Below, one piece after another: positions 50,075-58,369 of a DNA stretch of 64,000 bases. Position numbers and translations under genes: made by a program. The stretch is from NCBI RefSeq assembly GCF_007954505.1, contig NZ_CP042412.1, positions 2,728,001 through 2,792,000 on the forward strand, read 5' to 3'. The first letter of the stretch is position 1. Each line of letters begins with the position of its first letter. The stretch is from Microbacterium sp. CBA3102 (GTDB lineage Bacteria; Actinomycetota; Actinomycetes; Actinomycetales; Microbacteriaceae). Below the pieces are notes generated by a model. That model saw only the letters and a program-made list of their open reading frames with translations, did no database searches and had not been told where the DNA came from.

Positions 50075-50079
50075 ACTGG

Positions 50080-50097
50080 AAGTTCCTATAGGAACTT
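50080..50097. repeat. 18-bp perfect palindrome resembling a recombinase or regulator site
   Basis: AAGTTCCTATAGGAACTT is a perfect palindrome between the HTH gene and the ISL3 left end. It contains the half-site AAGTTCCTAT twice in opposite orientation. It has no U tract, so it is not an obvious terminator. Confidence 0.5.
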
Positions 50098-50110
50098 TGC
50101 ACGTTAAAGC

Positions 50111-51568
50111 GGCTCTTCGGACATTCGGTGGGGTCATGGGGTGAGGCCGCCGGCGGCGAGGAGCATGCGGAGCCTGTAGTTGTCGCGGTTGCAGAACCCT
50201 CTGGCGAGGCGGCGGTGGAGTTCGATGATGCCGTTCACTGCTTCGGTGCCGCCGTTGTTCGCCCGGCTGGTGGTGAAGTAGGCCAGGAACGCTGAGCGCC
50301 AGCGGCGCAGCGCGCGGCCCAGCCGGGCGATCTCGGGGATCGGACAGGTATGGAACGACTCGACGACCTTCTCGGCGATCCGTCGCCCTTCGGTGAGGTC
50401 CTTCGCGTGGTAGGCGGAGCGCAGCTGCTGGGCGCACTGCCATGCAACGAACACCTCATCGTGCGCTTCATCGGCCTCGATCGCGGCGACCAGGCGGGCG
50501 CGCTGCTTGTCGGTGAGGTTCTCGGCTCCGGCGCGGAGGATGGTCTGGATCCCGTAGAGCGGGTCGCCCTTTCGTCCGCGATGCCCGAGGGTGTCTTGCT
50601 GAACACGTCGGCGGACCTCATCGACGGCGGCGGTACCCAGCTTGACGACGTGGAAGGCATCTAAGACCGCGGTGGCGTCCCTCGAGCTTGTCTTCAATTG
50701 CGGTCTTGTAGCCGGCGAACGGATCGAGCGCTGCGACCTTCACGTTCTTGCGGAAGGTGTCGCCACGGTCGGCGAGCCAGGACGCGTAGGCCTTCCCCGA
50801 TCTGCCGGGCACGAGGTCCAGCAGCCTGGCCCGTGTCTTTCCGGTGCTGTCGCGGCTGAGGTCGACCATCCCGGTCAGCTCCTTCGATCCCCGCTTGCGG
50901 GGGTCGACGTGATGCCAGATGTGCTCATCGACACCGAGCGTGGCGACATTCTCGAAGCGTGACTCGTCCTCAGCCAGCTTGACCAGCTCGGGCTCGACAG
51001 CCCGCCACACCGTCTTCCACGATGTCCCGAGTTGACGACGTAGTTCTTCGATCGTGGCGTGCTCTCGACGCAGCTGCCCGACCGCCCAGACGACCGCACG
51101 CCGGGTGAGCGACCCACGCTGGGCGACAAGGGACGGCAGCTGCTCCACGAACGTCTTCTTCGCGCAGTCCACGTCGCCGCATCGCCAGACCCGTTGCCGC
51201 CACACGATCCGCACCCGCGTCACGCCGGGCACGTCGTGAAGCACACGGTAGCGACGTCCACGCGCGGTCGCGACGACCCCGCACGACGAGCACCCGGTCG
51301 GTGCCGCCGGTGTCGAGACGGTGACGATCAGCAGATCGTCCAGGCGGTCGACGTGCTCAACGTGGACACCGTCCAGGCCGAGTAGAAGGTCGCAGCGGGA
51401 ACACGGGCAGGTGGCACAGCGCGCGTCAGCGCACCCCGAACTATGGTGAAACACGTTGAGGTCCTCGTGATGGAACAGCAGTTGGCGCTACTGATCCTCG
51501 AGGACCTCAACCCCTACCCGCCGACCATCACCCGGCGAGCCGTACCCCCACCGGATGTCCGAAGAGCC
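50111..51568 (-). mobile_element. ISL3-family insertion sequence
   Basis: The element is bounded by 23-bp inverted repeats: GGCTCTTCGGACATTCGGTG plus GGG at 50111-50133 and its inverted copy at 51546-51568, with one mismatch. The transposase gene fills it. The 8-bp flanks (GTTAAAGC and CAATAACG) do not match, so no target duplication is seen. A rearrangement after insertion is possible. Confidence 0.88.
50134..51454 (-). pseudogene. ISL3-family transposase interrupted by a 1-nt frameshift
   Basis: The N-terminal part starts at GTG 51454 and shows zinc-binding cysteines (CADARCATCPCSRCDLL, GCSSCGVV), HTH segments and the first DDE part (VATLGVDEHIWHHVDPRKRG; MVDLSRDSTGKTRARLL; ALDPFAGYKTAIEDKLE). 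The C-terminal part resumes in another frame with DATAVLDAFHVVKLGTAAVD, GDPLYGIQTIL and RANNGGTEAVNGIIEL. At 50679-50681 three G on the coding strand (GAGGGAC) replace the two expected from KLE-DATAV, so one inserted G breaks the gene. It is inactive unless frameshifting occurs. Confidence 0.88.
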
Positions 51569-51654
51569 CAATAACGGGGGCTAACTGGGTGGCCTGGTCG
51601 AGGTGCTGTGTGGTCATATTCTTCTCGCATTCCTTTCGCTTCGCTCTTCGCGGA

Positions 51655-51678
51655 AGCCGATGCCGATGCCGATGCCGT
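51655..51678. repeat. Short GCCGAT tandem repeat
   Basis: GCCGATGCCGATGCCGATGCCG gives about 3.6 copies of a hexamer in the gap after the ISL3 element. The rest of 51569-51707 shows no gene. Confidence 0.6.
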
Positions 51679-51707
51679 CACTGTAGGCGGCCTATGCGGC
51701 GGGCACC

Positions 51708-51749
51708 TTGACCTGCGTCAAGTCGCTCGTATGCACACACGAATAGGAT
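51708..51749 (+). promoter_or_regulatory. FNR-type box and -10 of the methyltransferase promoter
   Basis: TTGACCTGCGTCAA (51708-51721) fits TTGAC-N4-GTCAA. A TAGGAT -10 box (51744-51749) follows after 22 nt, and 6 nt later is the ATG at 51756. If transcription starts at that ATG, the box is centred at -41.5, the classical activating position for FNR/CRP proteins. Confidence 0.7.
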
Positions 51750-51755
51750 GGCGGT

Positions 51756-52352
51756 ATGGCAGATAGTGAGGTGTCGCACGCGTATGGCGCACTCGCGTCA
51801 GACATCGTTGCCGTGCTCGGCACCGACATCGGCCACGCGGACCCGGATCGAACAATTATTGATTCCTGGGCCGCGTCGGTCGCGGGCAGCATTCTCGATG
51901 TCGGGTCAGGTACAGGCCGATGGAGCGGACATCTCGCACGTCTCGGGTTTGACGTTCAGGGCCTTGAGCCGGTGCCAGAACTCCTCAACATCGCACGAGT
52001 GGCACACCCGTCAGTTCCGTTTCGGCAACAGGCAATCGCAGACCTCGCTGATGGGGACGAACAGTGGTCCGGTATTTTGGCATGGTATTCGCTGATTCAC
52101 ATGACTCCATACGAGTTGGCAGCAGCACTCGAGGTCTTGAATCAGGCTCTTGCACCAGGCGGAACACTCCTGATGTCGTACTTTTCAGGTGAGACACTCG
52201 AGGTTTTTCAGCACCGCGTCGCGCTCGCGTACCAGTGGCCCACACACGCTATGGCTGGGGTCGGCACCGCTGCAGGTTTCAAAATTGTGACACAGTACGC
52301 GGATCCGCGACGGCCTCACGCCATTACGCTCGCGCAGAAACCCGTGACTTGA
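51756..52352 (+). CDS. Class I SAM-dependent methyltransferase
   Basis: The protein has 198 aa. SAM-binding motif I is SILDVGSGTGRWSGHLARLGFDVQGLEP, and post-motifs are GILAWYSLIHMTPYELAAAL and LAPGGTLLMSYFSGE. It resembles small UbiE/Tam-like methyltransferases; the substrate is unknown. It is expressed from an FNR-box promoter with the same geometry as the ATPase operon downstream, so it probably belongs to the same response. Its base composition is less GC-rich than the core genes. Confidence 0.85.
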   Translation: MADSEVSHAYGALASDIVAVLGTDIGHADPDRTIIDSWAASVAGSILDVGSGTGRWSGHLARLGFDVQGLEPVPELLNIARVAHPSVPFRQQAIADLADGDEQWSGILAWYSLIHMTPYELAAALEVLNQALAPGGTLLMSYFSGETLEVFQHRVALAYQWPTHAMAGVGTAAGFKIVTQYADPRRPHAITLAQKPVT

Positions 52353-52390
52353 TCTGCATCAAGGCCAAGACCCGAGCTCGCCCATATCCT
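52349..52390 (+). promoter_or_regulatory. FNR-type box and -10 of the HMA/P-ATPase operon
   Basis: TTGATCTGCATCAA (52349-52362) matches the FNR consensus TTGAT-N4-ATCAA exactly. TATCCT (52385-52390) lies 22 nt further, the same spacing as at the methyltransferase promoter. The predicted mRNA start near 52397 puts the box at -41.5. The box overlaps the last codons of the methyltransferase. Confidence 0.75.
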
Positions 52391-52456
52391 GAAATGCATA
52401 GATCAGGAAAATATCCCGGTCACACCCACATGTAGGGCAACGAGAAAGGGCTCCCG

Positions 52457-52693
52457 ATGAGCAACACCACTGATACCACCCACACTCTCCTGCGTGCTGA
52501 GGGATTTTCCTGCCCCTCGTGTGTCAGCAAGATCGAGAAACAGGTCGGACGCCTCGACGGTGTCGAGAGTGTGAAGGTCCATTTTGCGTCCGGACGCGTC
52601 GAGGTTGACCACGACGAAGCCACGACGTCGGTCGATGACCTGATTGCCGCCGTTGACAAGGCCGGATATAAATCCAAGGCCTCAGCATTCTGA
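52457..52693 (+). CDS. HMA-domain heavy-metal-binding protein (CopZ-like metallochaperone)
   Basis: The protein has 78 aa and is a single HMA domain. The metal motif is AEGFSCPSCVSKIEKQVGRL (CxxC), followed by GVESVKVHFASGRVEVDHDE and DDLIAAVDKAGYKSK. It presumably hands a soft metal (Cu(I) or Zn(II)) to the ATPase encoded 33 nt downstream. The ATG follows GAGAAAGGGCTCCCG. Confidence 0.9.
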   Translation: MSNTTDTTHTLLRAEGFSCPSCVSKIEKQVGRLDGVESVKVHFASGRVEVDHDEATTSVDDLIAAVDKAGYKSKASAF

Positions 52694-52726
52694 CACTCAC
52701 CTTCTAATTTGAAAGACGGCGGCAGC

Positions 52727-54712
52727 GTGACAGCTTTCCGAAAATGGAGACGAGGCAACTGGTTCATTCCAGTTGTTTCTGGCATCCTGATCCTTGCTTC
52801 ATTCGGCGTCGAAGAACTATGCAGCGGGGCGTGGAATATCACCGTCGGCCCGCAATGGTGGATCGACGCAGGCGAACACGCCCACGGATCAGGGCATGTC
52901 TTCACGCTCGCCAATGCGTTCATGCTAGCGGCGGCGATCGTCGCCGGCTACGGCATCGTGGTGAAAGCGTTCCGTGCCCTGATGGTGAAGTTCATCAGCA
53001 TCGATCTGCTCGTATCGATCGCGGCCATTGGTGCGACCATCATCGGGAACTTCTGGGAGGCGGCCGCGGTCACCTTCTTGTTCGCTATCGGTCACGCACT
53101 CGAAGCAGGCACGATGAACAGGACACGTGCGGCACTTGCCGCTCTCGTGGCGGTAGCACCCGACACCGCGGTTGTGCTTCGCGACGGTGACCAGGTCGAG
53201 ATCCCCGCAAGTCAGGTGCGCATGGGCGAGATCGTACTGGTCAAAAACGGCGCGAAAGTTCCCGTCGATGGGCAGGTGGTATCGGGCGCCGGCGCAATCG
53301 ACGAGGCCTCGATCACCGGCGAATCCATCCCGGTAGAGAAAACCAAATCAGATCATGTGTTTGCCGGCACGATCTCGCGAAGCGGATTCCTTCAGGTGTT
53401 GGCAACAGGGATCGGCGCAGACACGACTCTCGCGCGCATCATCCACCGGGTCGAAGAGGCGCAGGATGCGAAGGCCAAAACCCAGGCATTCATCGACCGC
53501 TTCTCGAAGTGGTACACGCCCGCGGTGATGGTGCTTGCTTTGGTTGCCGGTCTCATTTCTGGCGACGTCGTGCTTGCGCTGACTCTGCTCGTCATCGGTT
53601 GCCCCGGCGCGTTGGTGATTTCGATTCCGGTGGCGATCGTGGCTGGAATCGGCCGCTCCGCCCGCAATGGCATCCTCATCAAGGGTGGCGAGTACCTAGA
53701 GACGTCGGCGAAGATCTCGGCCGTCGCGGTCGATAAGACCGGCACCCTCACCGAGGGCAGGCCGGAATTGACGGATATCGTCGTGCTCGATCCGGCTCGG
53801 AAGCGGAGCGATGTGCTGCGCTGGGCTGCCGCTGCAGAAGCTGGATCCGAGCACCCGCTGGCCCGCCCGATCCTTGACACCGCACGAGATGAAGGCGTTG
53901 CACCCGACGGGATCCCAGGAACCGTCACCCCGGTGATCGGCAAGGGGATTGTGGTCGACATCGACGGCAAACGGGTGCTCATCGGAAACGCGCCGCTACT
54001 CACGCAATACGGCATCACGGACGACGCGGGTTCAGCGGCGGTCGCTGATGAGTTGGCCGCTGCCGGCAAGACCCCGATGATCGTCGCCGTGGGCGACGCA
54101 GTGATCGGTGTGATCGGTGTTGCCGATACCGTCCGGGAGGATGCGCCCGAAATGATCCGACGCTTGCACGCGGCCGGGGTAAAGAAGGTCGTGATGCTCA
54201 CCGGTGACACTCGGCTCGTGGCAGAGGCCATTGGGCGGGCTGTTGGGATTGATGAGATCCATGCGTCGCTGCTACCCGAAGATAAACTGGAGGCCGTCGC
54301 CCAGATGCAACGCGAGGGCCACACCGTCGCGATGGTCGGCGACGGAGTGAATGATGCTCCTGCGCTGGCAACAGCAGACATCGGGGTAGCAATGGGGGCT
54401 GCCGGGTCTGCCGTGGCGGTCGAAACGGCAGACATCGCCCTCATGGGAGACAACCTCCTGAAACTGCCCGAGGCGATCCGACTCGCTAAACGCACCGTGA
54501 GCGTGATGCGACAGAACATCATCATCGCACTGACCACCGTGATCCTCCTCCTGGTCGGCGTTTTCACCGGAGGCGTGACCATGGCAATCGGGATGCTCGT
54601 ACACGAAGGGTCAGTACTTGTGGTGATTCTCAATGCGATGCGACTGCTGCGCAACACACAAGGTGCCACACCCATGCCGAAATCCGAACGCACACCCAGC
54701 CGCACGGCTTAA
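52727..54712 (+). CDS. P1B-type heavy-metal ATPase with CPG motif
   Basis: The protein is about 661 aa from GTG at 52727 (TTG 52709 is also possible). All P-type landmarks are there: TGES in ITGESIPVEK, phosphorylation site AVDKTGTLTEGRPE, SEHPLARP, and MVGDGVNDAPALATA. About eight membrane helices are visible. The transport motif in the sixth helix is VIGCPGALVISIPVAIVAGIGRS, i.e. Cys-Pro-Gly rather than CPC, CPH, SPC or TPC. The penultimate helix has MLVHEGSVLVVILNAMRLL, resembling the HEG-type signature of P1B-4 enzymes. No N-terminal HMA domain is fused, in line with the separate chaperone gene. It is an exporter, but the metal (Zn, Co, Fe or Cu) is not settled. Confidence 0.9.
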   Translation: MTAFRKWRRGNWFIPVVSGILILASFGVEELCSGAWNITVGPQWWIDAGEHAHGSGHVFTLANAFMLAAAIVAGYGIVVKAFRALMVKFISIDLLVSIAAIGATIIGNFWEAAAVTFLFAIGHALEAGTMNRTRAALAALVAVAPDTAVVLRDGDQVEIPASQVRMGEIVLVKNGAKVPVDGQVVSGAGAIDEASITGESIPVEKTKSDHVFAGTISRSGFLQVLATGIGADTTLARIIHRVEEAQDAKAKTQAFIDRFSKWYTPAVMVLALVAGLISGDVVLALTLLVIGCPGALVISIPVAIVAGIGRSARNGILIKGGEYLETSAKISAVAVDKTGTLTEGRPELTDIVVLDPARKRSDVLRWAAAAEAGSEHPLARPILDTARDEGVAPDGIPGTVTPVIGKGIVVDIDGKRVLIGNAPLLTQYGITDDAGSAAVADELAAAGKTPMIVAVGDAVIGVIGVADTVREDAPEMIRRLHAAGVKKVVMLTGDTRLVAEAIGRAVGIDEIHASLLPEDKLEAVAQMQREGHTVAMVGDGVNDAPALATADIGVAMGAAGSAVAVETADIALMGDNLLKLPEAIRLAKRTVSVMRQNIIIALTTVILLLVGVFTGGVTMAIGMLVHEGSVLVVILNAMRLLRNTQGATPMPKSERTPSRTA

Positions 54713-54767
54713 CAGGCAGCTGCCGAGCGCTAACAGAACAAACTCTCAGAGAGAATATGAGGACAAC

Positions 54768-55196
54768 ATGACCGACAAGCACACCAATATAGGTAGGAAC
54801 ATCGAGCACTTCATCATCGCGGACATTGCGAAGGAGAACGCGAGCTTCCGAAAGGTGCTCTGGACCGGAAAGCACTCCCAGCTCGTGGCAATGACGGTTC
54901 CGGTGGGAGGAGAAATCGGTGACGAGGTGCACGAGACCACCGACCAGCTGCTGAGCTTCGTTTCCGGTACCGGAGAAGCCGACCTCGACGGTCACACCCA
55001 CGCGGTCGATGCCGGCGATCTGTGTGCCGTTCCCGCAGGCACACGCCACAACTTCCGCAACACCGGTGACGAACCGTTGGTGCTCTACACGGTGTATTCA
55101 CCACCCGAGCACGCGGTCGATGCAGAGTACACCACCAAGGAACTGGCAGACGCCGCCGAGGCCGCAGGTGAAGATACCCCTCCGCACGCGAAGTGA
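54768..55196 (+). CDS. Cupin-domain protein
   Basis: The protein has 142 aa. A conserved single cupin barrel is visible: GGEIGDEVHETTDQLLSFVSGTGEADLDG, AGDLCAVPAGTRHNFRNTGDEPLVLYTVY. The possible metal ligands are the His in DEVHETTDQ and the His in TRHNF. Cupins of this type often occur with metal or redox operons; whether it binds or senses a metal is unknown. It follows the ATPase by 55 nt, with GAGGACAAC ahead of the ATG. Confidence 0.88.
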   Translation: MTDKHTNIGRNIEHFIIADIAKENASFRKVLWTGKHSQLVAMTVPVGGEIGDEVHETTDQLLSFVSGTGEADLDGHTHAVDAGDLCAVPAGTRHNFRNTGDEPLVLYTVYSPPEHAVDAEYTTKELADAAEAAGEDTPPHAK

Positions 55197-55310
55197 GCGA
55201 ACGACATCCGAATGAGGAACACGGGAAGGGCCGCACGAATCTGAGGCCACTCCAACATATGCGCCCGAACGCGTAGCATTCAGAGTATTCGCTAGCTGTG
55301 GTTCACTCTG

Positions 55311-55353
55311 CCGTAACTCATACGGCTCACGGAATATCGCGTGTTGCCATACT
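55311..55353 (+). promoter_or_regulatory. Candidate promoter of the FNR-like regulator with inverted repeat
   Basis: The inverted repeat CCGTA-N5-TACGG (55311-55325) lies 22 nt ahead of CATACT (55348-55353), a possible -10. This copies the box-to--10 distance of the two FNR-type promoters, but the repeat sequence differs, so another or an autoregulatory factor could act here. No TTGAT box is present. Confidence 0.35.
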
Positions 55354-55372
55354 AGTGAGGGAGAGGAGGCCT

Positions 55373-56089
55373 ATGTTTATGCCGTTACCAACCGTGGACA
55401 CAGCTCGCTCCGAAGAACTCTGCGTGGCACGGGTTCCGCTCTTTCTCGGGCTCACGCACGAACAGCAGCTCGAGGTCGCACGCGTGGCACGTCCAACACT
55501 GCTCGATCGCACTGAACGAGTGTACTCGGCAGGCTCGAACATTTCGCAACTGATGGTGGTGCATACCGGCCGAGTCAAAATCTCGCGAACGAGCCCCGAC
55601 GGGCATGAGCAGATCATGCGGGTGCTCGGCGCCGGGGATTTCATCGGAGAGTCAGCGTTTCTCAGCGGTGTCCGCCCTGACCATGAAGCGACCGCACTCG
55701 AACCAGCACAATTGTGCGTGTTCCACCATGCTGATCTCGGTCGCCTCGTGGAGAAGCACCCGAGTATCGGGTTGCGAATGCTGGAGAGTGTCAGCCGGCG
55801 TCTGGGAGAGACCGAAGCGCGATTGGCCTCTGTCATCTCGGGAGATGTCACCTCCAGACTCGCAAGCTATCTGCTGGCTTTGCCCACGCGACATGGATCA
55901 GGGATTCACCCGGAGGTCGTGCTGCCATTGGCGAAGAAGGATATTGCCTCATTGCTGGACACGACCCCGGAATCGTTGAGTCGGCAGCTGCGCCATCTCA
56001 GCGACTCGGGCGTGATCGCACAAGCACCCCGGGGCAAGGTCACGATCACCGACGTCGACGCATTGAGCGCGCTCTCAACAAATTTGTGA
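55373..56089 (+). CDS. Crp/Fnr-family regulator, two-cysteine FLP-like type
   Basis: The protein has 238 aa from ATG 55373, after GAGAGGAGG. The cyclic-nucleotide-fold sensor (GRVKISRTSPDGHEQIMRVLGAGDFIGESAFLSG) lacks the Cys cluster of E. coli FNR: only Cys17 (ELCVAR) and Cys115 (QLCVFHH) are present, 98 residues apart. The Lactobacillus FLP regulator has a Cys5-Cys102 pair, so a disulfide switch is suggested. The HTH helix carries E-x-x-S-R (TPESLSRQLRHL), the FNR residues that read TTGAT. The gene is the obvious source of the factor acting at the two FNR-type boxes upstream. Confidence 0.88.
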   Translation: MFMPLPTVDTARSEELCVARVPLFLGLTHEQQLEVARVARPTLLDRTERVYSAGSNISQLMVVHTGRVKISRTSPDGHEQIMRVLGAGDFIGESAFLSGVRPDHEATALEPAQLCVFHHADLGRLVEKHPSIGLRMLESVSRRLGETEARLASVISGDVTSRLASYLLALPTRHGSGIHPEVVLPLAKKDIASLLDTTPESLSRQLRHLSDSGVIAQAPRGKVTITDVDALSALSTNL

Positions 56090-56110
56090 AGAAGAAGGAT
56101 TCGTAGGGTA

Positions 56111-56773
56111 ATGGCAGTTCCTCAGTTTGAGCGCGGCACGAAGCGGCGACCCATGCGTGAGGTGCTGCAGTTTCTGCGTAGCAGGCCGCTCATGATCTTC
56201 GTCGTGATCGGCCTAGCTACCGGTGTAACCCTGTGGGCTCTCAGGCAGGCTCTGCCCCTCGCGGTGGTCGCATACATTGTCATCGAGGTTGTGATCTTCG
56301 TCACTGCCGTTGGTATGGTGCGCGATCTGATGAGCGGGCACTGGGAGCTCGACATTCTCGCAGTGATCGCGATGATCGCGACCCTTGCGGTTGGTGAGTA
56401 TGTGGCGGGTCTCATCATCGCGCTGATGCTGACCGGCGGCGAGGCGCTCGAAGCACTCGCTGCGCGCCGGGCGAGCCGCGAACTCGACACCTTGCTGAAT
56501 CAGGCACCGGTCTACGCGCAGCGTGTGGACCCGCATACCGGTGAGGTGGAACGCATTCCCATCGCAGATGTGGTGATCGCGGACGAACTCCTGGTGCGAT
56601 CCACCGAAGTGCTACCCGTAGATGGCACCCTCATCTCGGCGCGAGCAGTCATCGACGAATCCTCGGTCACCGGCGAACCGCTCCCCGTCACATACCAGTC
56701 CGGTGACGCGCTGCTCTCGGGCACGATAAACCTCGATCCACCGATTGGGATTGAGGAGGGCGCGGCGCGTTAA
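56111..56773 (+). pseudogene. Second P-type ATPase, truncated (5' part only)
   Basis: The 220-aa N-terminal fragment starts MAVPQFERGTKRRPMREVL and has several hydrophobic helices (MIFVVIGLATGVTLWALR, AVVAYIVIEVVIFVTAV, IAMIATLAVGEYVAGLII). The actuator domain has VLPVDGTLI and ESSVTGEPLPVTYQSGD (TGEP). It then loses similarity after INLDPPIGI, where an IS1380 element begins, and stops at 56773. The phosphorylation and ATP-binding domains are absent. It starts 21 nt after the FNR-like gene, so it was probably once part of the same metal operon. The fragment is unlikely to pump. Confidence 0.88.
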
Positions 56774-58369
56774 GCCGAGAATGCCTATCGGATCAGGGAA
56801 AATTGATCTTGTCTAGAGTCCAATTCCCACAGATTCGAAAGGCATCTCGTAGATGCAATTCAAACATGCTCCGGCCGCCGTGTCTGTCTCATTCGATGAC
56901 CCGAATCTCGTGTCGGCCGCGGGCCTGGTCCCGATCATGAAACTCGCCGAGAAAGCGGGCCTTCGCCGGCTCGCCGATCGGTGGCTCAGCGTCCCGACGG
57001 ACAAGGGCGCCAACGCCGGCCAGAAAGTCGCCTCGCTCGTGGGCGGCATGGTCGCCGGGGCGGACTCGATCGATGACATGGCACTGCTGCGTCACGGCGG
57101 GATGCGCAACCTGTTCACGAAGTTGTACGCCCCCTCGACGCTGGGTTCGTTCCTGCGGGCCTTCACGTTCGGGCATGTCCGCCAGCTCGACGCGGTCGCG
57201 TCCCGGTTCCTGGCCGGCCTCTCCGAAGCGGCACCCGTGCTCGGCAGCGGGGCCGGCGACGGGTACGTGTTCGTCGATATTGACGACACGATCATCGAGG
57301 TCCACGGGCATCAGAAGCAGGGCGCCGGGTTCGGGTACTCCGGTGTTCGCGGCCTGAACGCGCTCCTCGCGACGGCGGCCACGACCACGTCGGCGCCGGT
57401 GATCCTCGCGCAACGGTCGCGCCGCGGCGGGACAGGCTCGCCACGCGGCGCCGCCCGGCTGGTCCGTGACAGCCTCGCCACCCTCTGCCGTCTCACCGGC
57501 ACGCACGGCGCGGCGGTGCTGGTCCGCGCGGACTCCGCGTTCTATGGGCACGCCACGATCGATGCGGCGACCCGCGCCGGTGCTGCCGTGTCTGTCACCG
57601 CCCGGATGGACCCCGCGGTCAAACGCGCGATCACCGCCATCCCGGACGACGCGTGGGAGGCGATCGAGTACACCGACGCGATCTATGACGAGGACACCAA
57701 GCGGTGGATCTCCGTCGCGGAGGTCGCCGAGGTCCCGTTCACCGCGTTCACCTCCCGGAAGAAAGCCGAGCACATCGCCGGACGTCTGGTCGTGCGCCGC
57801 ATCCCGGAACTGAACCAGAAGGACCTGGCCCAGCCGACCCTGTTCGACACGCACCGGTTCCACGCGTTCTTCACCACCAGCACCCTTGCCACCGTGGCCG
57901 CGGACAAGACCCACCGCGGTCACGCGATCATCGAGCAGGTCAACGCCGACTTGAAGAACAGCGCCCTGGCCCACCTGCCTTCCGGAGTGTTCAACGCGAA
58001 CGCCGCCTGGCTCGTCCTCGCGGTGATCGCGTTCAACCTCACCCGTGCCGCCGCGACCATCGCCGGGGCCGGCCTGTCCAAAGCCACCACCGCAACGATC
58101 CGCCGGAAACTCGTCACCGTCCCGGCCAGGATCGCGTCCTCGGCGCGGCGTATCACCCTGCACCTGCCCGATCAGTGGCCATGGGAAACGGCGTGGACCG
58201 CGTTGTTCGAGCACGTCGGCGGCTCACCGCCACCGATCGCGACAACCTGACCATCCAGCCGTCGCCGGCGCAACCAGGGCTACCAGTGGAACACCCGGAC
58301 AGACAGGTCCGGACCTCAACCGCGCCCCCGCGACCCCGAACTCGGTCCAGAACCCGCATCCTCGCCTTC
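56774..58369 (+). mobile_element. IS1380-family insertion sequence (approximate limits)
   Basis: The interval between the truncated ATPase and the helix-turn-helix gene contains a complete IS1380-type transposase. Clear terminal inverted repeats were not identified by eye, so the limits are set by the flanking genes: the left end probably lies near 56745-56800, the right end within 58251-58369. Confidence 0.7.
56853..58250 (+). CDS. IS1380-family transposase
   Basis: The protein has 465 aa, full length for the family. Visible signatures are VSASGLVPIMKLA-type VSAAGLVPIMKLAEKAGL, ASLVGGMVAGADSIDDMALLRHGGM, VDIDDTIIEVHGHQKQGAGFGYS, LVRADSAFYGHATIDAA with a catalytic Asp, and ADLKNSALAHLPSG near the end (DDE-type catalysis). 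It lacks stops or frameshifts, so the element may be active. It interrupts the second P-type ATPase. Confidence 0.92.
   Translation: MQFKHAPAAVSVSFDDPNLVSAAGLVPIMKLAEKAGLRRLADRWLSVPTDKGANAGQKVASLVGGMVAGADSIDDMALLRHGGMRNLFTKLYAPSTLGSFLRAFTFGHVRQLDAVASRFLAGLSEAAPVLGSGAGDGYVFVDIDDTIIEVHGHQKQGAGFGYSGVRGLNALLATAATTTSAPVILAQRSRRGGTGSPRGAARLVRDSLATLCRLTGTHGAAVLVRADSAFYGHATIDAATRAGAAVSVTARMDPAVKRAITAIPDDAWEAIEYTDAIYDEDTKRWISVAEVAEVPFTAFTSRKKAEHIAGRLVVRRIPELNQKDLAQPTLFDTHRFHAFFTTSTLATVAADKTHRGHAIIEQVNADLKNSALAHLPSGVFNANAAWLVLAVIAFNLTRAAATIAGAGLSKATTATIRRKLVTVPARIASSARRITLHLPDQWPWETAWTALFEHVGGSPPPIATT

Noticed and set aside
50080..50097. Yeast FRT recombination site (vector contamination)
   Set aside because: The palindrome shares the GAAGTTCCTAT/ATAGGAACTT arms with FRT, but it has no 8-bp spacer and sits in native actinobacterial sequence, so it is not an FRT site.
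51655..51678. CRISPR or minisatellite array
   Set aside because: Only about 3.6 copies of a hexamer are present; there are no spacers and no cas genes.
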